Below, in pieces: positions 24,073 to 33,751 of a stretch of DNA of 64,000 nt; position 1 is the first letter of the stretch, and every line of letters begins with the position of its first letter. Origin of the DNA: Adenophora triphylla var. japonica. Taxonomy: Eukaryota > Streptophyta > Magnoliopsida > Asterales > Campanulaceae. Location: assembly GCA_022495995.1 (NCBI GenBank), contig JAFEMH010005380.1, forward strand, positions 62,001-126,000. Direction: 5' to 3'. The translations under genes were made by a program, and so were the position numbers. The notes below the pieces were generated by a model. It searched no databases and was not told the origin of the DNA. It saw only the letters and a list, made by a program, of their open reading frames with translations.

Positions 24073-25563
24073 TTGGGTCATTGCTATGCAAGAAGAACTC
24101 AACCAGGTTTGAAAGATGCAAGGTCTCGGACTTTGGTGCCTAGACCTCAAGATCAAGGAGTGATAGGAACTAAGTGGGTATTTAGGAACAAGATGGATGA
24201 GAATGGAAGCATCACTAGGAATAAAGCAAGGTTGGTTGCACAAGGATATAGGCAAGAAGAAGGAATTGATTATGACGAAACCTTTGCTCCGGTTGCAAGA
24301 TTGGAAGCTATCGAGAATCTTCTTAGCCTACGCCTCTTTCAAGCATTTCAAGCTATATCAAATGGATGTGAAGAGTGCTTTCCTCAACGGCGAACCGCAG
24401 AGACCGTGTATGTTGCCCAACCACTGGATTTGAAGACTCCAAATTTCCCAATCATGTCTACAAACCTCCAGAAAGCTTTGTATGGACTTAAGCAAGCTCC
24501 AAGGGCATGGTATGAGACTCTTTCTAAATTTTTACTAGAAAAAGGATTTAAACGAGGTAAAATTGATACAACTCTTTTTATTGCCAAATATAATGAGCAT
24601 ACTTTACTTGTTCAAATATATGTCGATGATATTATTTTTGGTTCTACTAATGAGTTGCTTTGTAAGCGTTTCGAAAAGCTAATGAAAAGCAAGTTTGAGA
24701 TGAGCATGATGGGAGAATTAACATTCTTCCTCGGGCTACAAATCAAGCAATGCGAAGAAGGTATTTTCCTCAGCCCAAGCCAAATACACCAAGGAGTTGA
24801 TAAAGAAGTTTGGATTAGAAAATGCTAAAGCATATGATACTCCTATGGCCACCGGCAATAAGCTAGATAAAGATCTCAAAGGTAAGAAAGTTGATCAGAC
24901 TTTATATCGAGGTATGATCGGCTCATTACTTTACTTAAGCTGCTAGTAGGCCCGATATCATGTTTGAGTGTGTACTGTATGTGCACGCTATCAAGCTGAG
25001 ATCCTGAGAAGCACATCTTATTGCGGAGTCAAGCGTATAGTCGCTATTTATCTCTGGGAACCACTAACCTTGGACTTTGGTATTCCAAAGATTCGAACTT
25101 CGATCTTGTAGGTTATTCGGATGCAGATTATGCGGCTTGTACTATTGACGAGAAAAAGCACTAGTGGTACTTGTCATTTCCTCGGGAATAGACTAGTTGC
25201 TTGGGCCGGCAAAAAGCAAGCTTCGCTTTCGGTGTCAACCACGCAGGCCGAGTATATTCTTCTTTGGAAGTTGTTCTTGTCAAATCCTTTGGATGAAGCG
25301 GCGGTTGGTGGACTATGGAATCCATGAAGGAACTGTCTATCATGTGTGACAACACTTCAACTATTTCGGTCTCCAACAACCCTGTCATGCATTCCAAGAC
25401 CAAGCATATAGATATCAAGTATCATTTCCTCAAAGATCATGTGGAGAAAGAGGAATATCCATTTAGAGTACGTGGGGACGGACAACCCGAGATTGCGATA
25501 TCCTCACAAAGGCTCTTGACTCCAAGAGATTTTCTTTCTCGGAGGAGAAATGGGTATGCTTGA
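24073..25563 (+). pseudogene. Copia reverse transcriptase and RNase H
   Basis: A 251-codon frame at 24,073-24,828 holds most of the RVT_2 domain: GTKWVFRNKMDENGSITRNK, LVAQGYRQEEGIDYDETFAP, ALYGLKQAPRAWYE and the catalytic YVDDIIFGS. The stretch around 24,330-24,420 (MDVKSAFLNG) slips frame. RNase H follows with VGYSDADYAAC, KKSTSGTCHFLG and WAGKKQASLSVSTTQAEY (25,090-25,255), and the end NPVMHSKTKHIDIKYHFLKD (25,380-25,440). The FGSTNELLCKRF sequence after YVDD fits the SIRE lineage. Confidence 0.88.
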
Positions 25564-25793
25564 ACTTAAATAATATTCCATACTTTTTATTAACTAACCT
25601 GTTTGTTGAGTTTATGATGAAACTCCTAAGGATTGAGACCGCGTGTGTTGAAACCGCCGAAATCCAAAACCGCAAGCAGTTCAACCGCCTGCATCCAACC
25701 GCAAATCTCAAACCGCTGATGCAGTCTGACCGCTTGATCAAAACCGCGTTTCAACATGAAGTAATCTCTGTCTATCTTTTATTGCTTATCTTT

Positions 25794-25797
<4 letters not shown>

Positions 25798-25846
<49 letters not shown>
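25798..25846 (+). repeat. A49 homopolymer between pol and the third ORF
   Basis: An uninterrupted run of 49 A follows the pol region and precedes the TATA-containing leader of the third ORF. It could be slippage in an A-rich linker or the tail of a retroposed insert. Confidence 0.9.
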
Positions 25847-25849
<3 letters not shown>

Positions 25850-26077
25850 GTTCAAATTCTTTATTTATTTTTAATTTTTATTGTCATAAGGGTATTTTTG
25901 CAAATATTTTCCCTCAAAAATTTAAATTTTTAGAGCATTTAATGCTAAGGGGACATGAGCATTTAAAGCTCTCATGTCGGCCGGGCCATGCGAGAGATGT
26001 GCGGGGAGGTGAAAGGATGTAACTTGGTTGGTTTAATTCAATCATTCTTTCGAACAACCGCCTCCACCCCTTCACCC

Positions 26078-26085
26078 TATATATA
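26078..26085 (+). promoter_or_regulatory. TATA box upstream of the third ORF
   Basis: TATATATA is followed 25-90 bases later by pyrimidine-rich CTCTCTCT leader sequence and, at 26,219, an ATG. This arrangement looks like an ordinary plant core promoter inside the retroelement. Expression is unknown. Confidence 0.45.
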
Positions 26086-26218
26086 CCTGTTTGGTGAAAC
26101 CTAAACCTTTTACGCAAACTCTCTCTCTGCTCACCGTACTTCTTCTACCAACTTTCTTTCTCTCTCTCTCTCTCTAAAACCCTCTACAAACTCCTACTTT
26201 CAAAATCTTAAACTGTTA

Positions 26219-29200
26219 ATGGCTTCTTCATCAAAACCATCAACTTCAAAACGCCAAAGAGCTTCTCACATTCCTAAAGGTCCCAAGAAACCTATCTTGG
26301 AAATGGTAAACAATTTCTAACCCTAGCTCTTAATTTTCTTTTTGTCAAAGCTGCCATGGATGAACATAGTACATTCGTATTCTTCGATTCATGACTTCGT
26401 TGATTTTGGATCTTGTTTCTTGACCATTTTTGTTGATAATTGTTGGGTTTTGCTCGGTTTTGTACATGGATTAATTATATATAACTTATTTCATGATCCA
26501 TCCATGCTATGAACACCTATTTTGTGATTTTCAGTTTTTATGGTTCGAAAACCCACTTTTGATTTTTGATGTTTATGACTGATTCTGGGTAAAGGTTGTA
26601 ATTTTAATGATATATTGTTAATCTCCTTCCCAATGTGATCATTTTGATATGTTATTTGTTGATTTTGGTTAAGTTTTGAAAATCTCTGTTCTTGGTGTTC
26701 ATGGATGTTCTTCGTGTTCTTCATGAAACCCATGAATTTTTCTTGAAAAATCACATGTTTTGGATGCCTAAAATCTGAATAGTGTTTTTCAAACACTTAG
26801 AAAATTTTCCAACTTTTTCAGATTTTTGGATTTCCTTTGGGTTTGAAACCGCTTGTATGCAACCGCCTAGGATTTTCTGTTTCAAACCGCTCCTCTCTTA
26901 AACCGCATGTTCTAAAACCGCATTTTCAAACTTTTAGAAACCGCATGCTTTGTTTATTCCCTTTCCTAATTTTGAGAATTTACTTAAGTATATAGGCTGG
27001 ACACCATAAAATTCCTCTCTAAGCACCGCTTGCAGTGTGGGATAAAATTGGATTACAATGCCACGTACTTAAGTAATACTTGTTCTCAAAACTCCTCATT
27101 TTCTTTCGTATTCATAAATTACTTGTGGTTTGAAATCTTCATTTTCAAAACCGCACCTAAAGCCAAACCGCTTGGTGCTCAAACCGCTTGTAACTTATGA
27201 ATACAAAAATGGATCTAACACTTACCATTATTCTTTGTAGGATCCTACTACTTTCCTTCCGAGGTTGGGAAGTAAATGAGGCGAGCTCGGATCGATGCTC
27301 TAGGAAGGGAGGCTGGCCGAGGAAGGCGGAGTATCGGGAATCTGCCTACATTTGTTCACAAAGAAGCGGGATTTCTTTGTTCCATCTATTGTGGACCAGT
27401 TCTACTCAACCGCGAAGAAGGATTCCAGAATTCGAATGAAGGCCAAAGAGTTTCTGCTCGACCATTTGTTATAGAAGGACGAAGCTCTCCATTGACTACA
27501 TTGACATCGGAAGGCTTTTCGCATTCAATGTTGGTGGAGCCCCTATAGAGGTTGATCAAGTCATTCAGGACAATGCTGCTCTAGCAACCGCCAAAGTTGG
27601 TACCTTATCCAAGAAATACAAGAAGATTGCTAGGAAGGATTTTGGTGAACTAATGAGCCACATTGGTCATCTTGTTGGGAGGACAGTCTGTGGGAAGACT
27701 GGGAATCATAATAACTTCACTTCCCAACAATGGATATATTGTTACGCCATATTCATGGAGATCAAGTACTGTGGCCAAGGATCCTGTTCTTGGAAATTAA
27801 GAACAGTGTTGAGACCTACCAGGCCAAGGTCAAAGGTGAAGCTCAGAGATGGAGACCATTCAGCAGGATCATAACCGCACTTTTGATGGACTATGAGCAT
27901 GTGGATGATTTGGTCACAAAGAATCCTGAACTGATGGTAGATTGCTCTTTTGATTCTCTGGGAGTTCTTGCTTGCCATACCTTCAGATACGCAAATGGAG
28001 ATGCATTATACAAATCCTTGTATGATGCGAGATACCTACCCCGAAGGAACCATATGAGTTGAGAGATCCTCAACCGCTCCAAAGGCTAAAGGAGCCAAGC
28101 GGTCCGGGAAGCCCCAATCAAGAGCCGAACCGCTTCCCAAGAGGACCAAGACCGCTCCACGCTGCAAACCGCTTCTGGATGATGGAGCTGGTACAAACAA
28201 AAGGAAGAAGAAGTCATCCAAGGAACCTGAGACTGAAACTTTTCAATTGGTGGATGAAGATAGTGAAGAAGAAGAAGAAGATCCAAGTATTCCTGACTTG
28301 GTATCCAGGGCAAAAAGAGCCAACGATAAGATGGATGGATTATTTGTTGAGGAGCAGGATGAAAGTCCTCCAAGATGAAATTAACAGATTGGCCAAGGAA
28401 CTAGCTGAGAAATATCAGTCCAAGGGCAAAACAACTGAAGCTGGAACCGCCTCACCCCATGAACCGCCTTCTGAAACCCAACCGCCTCCATCTCCTCAAA
28501 CCTCTCCTGTCCAATCTCCAAACCAATCCCGGCCCAATCCCTCAAACTCTCCTTCCAAATCCCCATCAAAATCCAAATCAATAACTCCTTCCCCCAACAA
28601 AACCGCACAATCTCAGGGGGAGAAACCCAAGAGGAAGAAAATGGCGCGAAGAAACCCTTCAAGAAAACCAAGCTGTCCAACCCTCACCCACTCCTTCAAA
28701 TTCCCCTCCTCAATCACCTCCTCAAAATTCCCTTCACCTTCCCCGAGAAAATCACTCTCACCCCTATCTTCTCAATCGCCTTACAACTCACCCCAACACT
28801 CCCATTCCATAAATTCCCAACACTCTAACCCAACTCCATCCGGATCCCAAGCCTATCAACAAAGGCGGTCTATGCACTCTGCTTGGACATGCAACATCCA
28901 AATCCATCGCAGAAGATCCAACTCCAACCAATTCCCCAATCCAAAACCGCTCCCATTCACCTTCACCAAACCGCTCCAACTCAAACTCTCCTTCAAAATC
29001 CACATCTCCACAAAAATCACCCAACCACCAAAAGACTCCTCCTCAACCAAATCCTCAAACAAATCCTCAACCCCAAACCGCTCCTGAAACCATTCCAACC
29101 CAACCGCCTCCCATATTCACAACCGCTTCAACCTCAACCGCACCTCCTTCGACTACTCCCCAAATTCTCCAAACACTTACCCTCATCCAAAGCCAACTCC

Positions 29201-30121
29201 TTATAAACCGAGTCATGTCATTAAGGCGACCGCTTCCAATGACACCCTAACCGCTTCAAATACTACCCTCCAAACCGCTCTCTCTAATCTCTTACGAATC
29301 AAACCTTGTTCTTCGGTCAAGGTAGAATCTCAATCTCTGGAAATGGCAACCCTTAAGGCTTCTTTGCTTGATGCCATTAAGGGGGAGAGATCTCTGACAA
29401 CTCAAACCGCTCCATCCTCTTCAACCGCTCCCGGATGAACAAACCGCATCTCTTATCAAAACCCGTTGAAGAAGGTTTGGTTAAAGGGATGGCCCGATAT
29501 TCAAGAGAAGGTCTCGCAATGCTATTGACAAGGATCTTGGGGAGGCGACCTCAAAGCTTGTTGCAAATTTAAACTCCAGGACCGCAAATGGCACGAGATA
29601 GTCAACCGCCTTGAATACCCTTAGAGAAGATGTCCTGGAGCAAATTGACATATTCAAGGTGGACTCAAAGGTAAATGCTGGAATGTGTTGGAGATGCCTC
29701 AATGGCAAAGTTGAATGAGATTCGGGATGAATTTAACGACGCTGGACAACTGAAGGCCGGATTCATTGCACAAGATTGAAGCCGAAATTCATGACCTGAA
29801 AACCTCCGAGAGTTACCATTGATCTTGATCCAATGAAGGAAGCTATCCAAGAACAAACCGCTTGTGCGAGGAGGAGATCCATACTATCTTCAATTCCCTT
29901 TATTCATCCCTTCACGTGCAGCTGGATACTATTAGAGACAACATTGTGGAAAACACCAAACCGGTTGGTGCCACAAATTCTACCTCTGCTCATTACGTGA
30001 ATGCCTTAAAGAAGCTTGAAGCTACTCTCACCGAACCGCGAGAAGAAGTTAGAAGATTAAGGAAAGCGTTTGCACTGACCAATCCGGAGAATTTGGGCCA
30101 AGTGGAGGCGAGCATGAAGTG
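26219..30121 (+). pseudogene. SIRE third ORF (env-like position), spliced
   Basis: Exon 1 (26,219-26,305) codes for a short basic start MASSSKPSTSKRQR and ends at ATG|GTAAAC. The intron runs to an acceptor TTCTTTGTAG at 27,240. The downstream frame, broken by indels, has the fold seen in plant retroelement 3' ORFs: KVGTLSKKYKKIARKDFGEL, TSQQWIYCYAIFMEIKY, a long Pro/Ser-rich middle (about 28,450-29,330), and an acidic/basic C-terminal coiled coil (KKLEATLTEPREEVRRLRKA, 30,010-30,070). I see no signal peptide or membrane span, so an envelope function is not supported. It is of unknown role. Confidence 0.55.
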
Positions 30122-30658
30122 AACAAGCCGCCCAATGATAAACCGCTTTTTCCTTATTTTTTTGTGAATCTCTTTGGTAAGTTTGGACCGCACTTTCATT
30201 GTATTTTTTTTGTCCAACTTACTTCCTTTTTGTTTTTGTAACCTTGTAATTTTCCTTCATTCCTGTACTTGTAATCATCTTAGGAATTAATGGAAATTGC
30301 ATCATGGTTTCAAAACTTTGTTCAATCAAACCGCTTGTTTGTAGAACAATGAAACCGCTTATGGTTTTAAACCTCATTCAAATATTTTCTAACTTAAAAA
30401 TCACTATTTTGAATTGATGTTTAAACATTTAGTTTAAACTGCACTTTGAACTTAAAATCATATTTTTAAGTACCTTATTTGAATGCATTTCTATACTTTC
30501 CACATTGTAAGTTTTCATCTTTTAGAAAGTATAGAAATCTATAGCTTAAGCTAAGTGTGTGCATTGACTTGGGACATGAATTACCATGTTAATTCTTATG
30601 GACATGTTTTTACCAAGTACAATGTTTGCTTTTGCTGTAGTAGGTAATGGCATCAATC

Positions 30659-30671
30659 AAATAGGGGAGAT
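30659..30671 (+). promoter_or_regulatory. Polypurine tract
   Basis: AAATAGGGGAGAT directly precedes the right LTR, as needed for plus-strand priming. Confidence 0.8.
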
Positions 30672-32115
30672 TGTTGGGTATGCATATTTTAACCCTCCTA
30701 TTTTGTATTAGATTTGATTGATACCATGACCTCCTATTTATTTTAAGGACTTTAGGACCCTATGTAATGAAGCTTAGACTTCAATTTTTTAGCTAAGTCC
30801 ATTTTATAGAATAGGTTAAAATTTAGGCTTGAAGACTAGCTCAAGAATCATTGGATTTTAGGATTGCAGTTTCAAGGGTTCCTGAACCGCCTTTTCAGAA
30901 CCGCTTGGCAGAACCGCCTTTTGCCTTGAGATTCCTCTCATACGAAACCGCGATCAATCAAGTGCAAACCGCACTTTTGGAAATCCTCTTCTGGTGGAAC
31001 CGCCTTTTGTCAAACCGCTTGCCCCAGAACCGCCCCAATGATTGACTTCTTGAAGAAATCCTTTTATCCCTTGGAATCCACGTCAGCAATATTAAATGTC
31101 AACCACCATATCTTGTCACGTGACCCAATGTCAGAGCAGATCTGCAAAGATCTCATAAAGGTGACAGATGTCCTAACCACCTTGATTGCAGCTGAGGTCC
31201 GATCGCCTTATCTGCACCAACAGCTCTAAAGGACAAAAGTGGATATCGGTGGACCAATGGGAAAGCATCGAAATCTTGTCCTTGAGCAGTTTGTGTCCAG
31301 CGGCTATATTTGAGATGCTTGGGTATAAATATCCCCAATCTTCACCATTTGAAGATTGCTTGAAAACATTGAGAAATTGCTTTGTGATCATCGGAAGTTG
31401 AAGCTACGCGTAAATTCTTAGTCCTTTGAATCTTCATCTTCATACTTCAAGAAATATTCCCCAGCCCAGAAATCAAGCCTTAACACATTTAAGAATCATT
31501 GTGCTCTACATCTCACAGATTTAAAGAGCCTTGATCTTGTTCTCACACACTCACCTCACTTGTTCTAATCACATAGATTAAACACTTGAGATACACTGGT
31601 TATAGTTTTGGATTTGTTCTTCATAGAAAAGATTTTATTGTACTTTGTAATCTCACAATACTTAATATAAAATCTCTCTTAGAAATCCAAGACTAACCAT
31701 CTTGGTAGTGGACGTAGATCGTTTATCGATTGAACCACTCCAAATAGCGTGTTCTTACTTTCTGCATTTTCATTTCTTGTGCTTACTAATTATCTACCTT
31801 TCTCTGTGTTTGATCTTATATAGTTATCCTTTATTGTGAAATTGTGTTTGGAGTTAACATAGTCGCGCACTTTCGGTTTTACAAGCTGCTCAGAAAATTG
31901 CACTAAAACCGCCTTGCAAAACCGCCTTCTCAAAACCGCATTTTATCAAGTATTCCGCTGTGCATTTTACAACTCTACTTGCAGTTTCTAATACACTGCA
32001 AGAGGTTTTGTAAGCGTAGAGGTTTAGTTTCAAATTGAGGGCGAAAAATTTTATACAGCTATTCACCCCCCCTCTAGCTGTATTTTCACCCTTGTTGCCA
32101 CCTTTGGGACCAACA
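30672..32115 (+). repeat. 3' LTR of the copia element
   Basis: A 1,444 bp copy of the left LTR, with TATAAATA at 31,324-31,331. Its right end CCAACA abuts the target duplication at 32,116-32,120. Confidence 0.93.
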
Positions 32116-32884
32116 CTTTGCAGCATTCCTAGGTAGACAAAATATATCAAAAACATCTGATGATGTAATAACATATTTCTCTGATGAATTAATTTGTTGT
32201 ATCCTTGTTAGTGGTTCAAATCTCTCAACAAGAAACTGAACAAGCCTAAGCGGCAATACTTTAACCTCAAGACTCAACAAAGATTCAAATCCAATAGCCC
32301 TAACATCTATCTGCTGATCTGGAGTTAAACAGAGCTCAATAAGTCTTTTAGGAGTACACGAATGCTCAAATTTAACACCCCCTGTAGGCCTCTTACTAGT
32401 GATATCAAAATCATCATCATCATCCACAACTCTTTTACGCTTTGATAGAACTGAAAATAAATATCAAAAAACATTACATCAGTGCCAGCAGTATGATTTC
32501 AAAGTGCCAGTTTTATGGTTTCAAAGTGCCATTGTTAAGATTTCAAAGTGCCAGTGTTACGGTTTCAAAGTGCCATTGTTATCAATAGTGCCAACATTTG
32601 CTTATGTTTGCAAATAAATGTGAAAGTGCAACTGTTTCGATAGTGCTAGTGCAAGTAAATGTAACAATGCAACGGTTTCAAAGTGCAATAGTTAGGGTTT
32701 CAATAGTGCCAACATTTGCTTATGTTTGCTTGTTTTTTCTAAAGTACCAGTGTCACGAACATAATGTGTCAATGCATCAATCCATCACAATAGGTGAAAA
32801 TCGAAGAAAAATATGACTGAAAACAAGTAAAATCATACCTTCGTTACGCTGCTTGCTCCTGATTTCTTTGGCTTGGCCGGTCAT
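32116..32884 (-). pseudogene. Ulp1/C48-type protease gene, 5' exons
   Basis: Exon 1 (ATG at 32,884 to 32,839, donor GTATGA) begins MTGQAKEIRSKQRNE. Exon 2 starts at 32,450 after a TTTTCAG acceptor, carries a basic KRKR stretch and an Asp run, then CTPKRLIELCLTPDQQIDV and FCLPRNAAK. This is the N-terminal domain that usually precedes the FKRLFVLF block in this family. The exon is cut at the copia target site. Removing the insertion with one copy of CTTTG joins it in frame to the coding block at 18,394, so the insertion is exonic. A weak TATA-like TTTATAC lies near 33,075 on the minus strand. Confidence 0.65.
32478..32790 (-). repeat. CTGGCAC minisatellite, intron 1
   Basis: Units near 22 bp (TTTCAAAGTGCCAGTGTTAC) are tandem from 32,480 to 32,600 and looser to 32,790. 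They lie in the intron between exons 1 and 2 of the protease gene, on the far side of the copia insertion from the other arrays, so they predate or are independent of the insertion. Confidence 0.75.
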
Positions 32885-33170
32885 AATGTCGGATAAGAAG
32901 CAAAAATACGAATGAAAACAGTTCGGAGATGAAGAAAATCGGTGAAAATTGATGAAGAACAATGACGAAATTGATGAAGAACAATGACGGAAAATCGAAT
33001 TGAAGAGCACAAATGACGAAAGGAAAAATCAAATTGAACAACTACGCCGCGAGAAATTGAATCGGACCGAAAAAGTGTATAAACCGTCCGTTAAATTGAA
33101 CCGCGGGTAAAAACACGTTTTTTGTTAAGCTTAACAAAAAATGCGTTTTTTACAAAATTTTTGCAATTTA

Positions 33171-33453
33171 CTCCCTCCGTCCCACCCGAAGCGTCACTTT
33201 TTACCCAAAAGGGTGTCCCATTTAAAGCGTCACCCTTTCCTAAAAAGGAAATATTTTATTAATATTACATTATCCACTATTACTCCACTAATTCTCTCTC
33301 TCATCTACACTCACAACACTTTTTAAATTCACTATTTTCTCCACTAATTCTCTCTCCTATTTTCAAATTACACTCACAACATTTTTTCTTCCTACACTTT
33401 TCCTTAATTTGCGTGCCCATAAAATGGCGACGCTTCTACCGGGACGGAGGGAG
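33171..33453. mobile_element. Stowaway-like MITE, 283 bp
   Basis: Terminal inverted repeats CTCCCTCCGTCCC and GGGACGGAGGGAG are flanked by TA on both sides. It lies about 300 bp upstream of the J-protein start codon, so it may contribute promoter sequence. Confidence 0.9.
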
Positions 33454-33751
33454 TATTATGTTTTTAAGAGTTATAAACTGAAATTATTCGGACTGTCAAC
33501 ATAGTTAAGTCACAGTACCGTGACTAAGACATTCTCGATTACATTATCTGGTTCTGGCGCTGTATCCGCCAAAACGCTTAGTTTGCGCGTAATCATAATT
33601 TGGCTGTGCTGATGATAAGAATAACGGCCGACTCGCCTGATTCCACAACCTATACATACAAATACAATCTCCATTTCCTCTTTTTCTAGAGAGAGAAAGT
33701 ATTCAATTCCCAATTTCTAGAGAGAGAAAGTAGTGATTGAGTGAGATAGAG

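Larger units (their letters stand above)
18400..32115 (+). mobile_element. SIRE/Maximus-type Ty1/copia retrotransposon, full-length but decayed
   Basis: Complete structure of 13,716 bp: LTRs 18,400-19,836 and 30,672-32,115, both TGTTGG..CCAACA; 5 bp target duplication CTTTG at 18,395-18,399 and 32,116-32,120; PBS; PPT; gag, PR, INT, RT and RNase H in copia order; then a long 3' ORF region typical of the SIRE lineage. It lies inside an exon of the Ulp1-like gene. Reading frames carry many single-base indels and stops, so the copy as given is not autonomous. Confidence 0.92.

Noticed and set aside
26219..30121. Functional retroviral-type envelope gene
   Set aside because: No signal peptide, membrane span or fusion-type region visible; position alone is not enough to call it an envelope.
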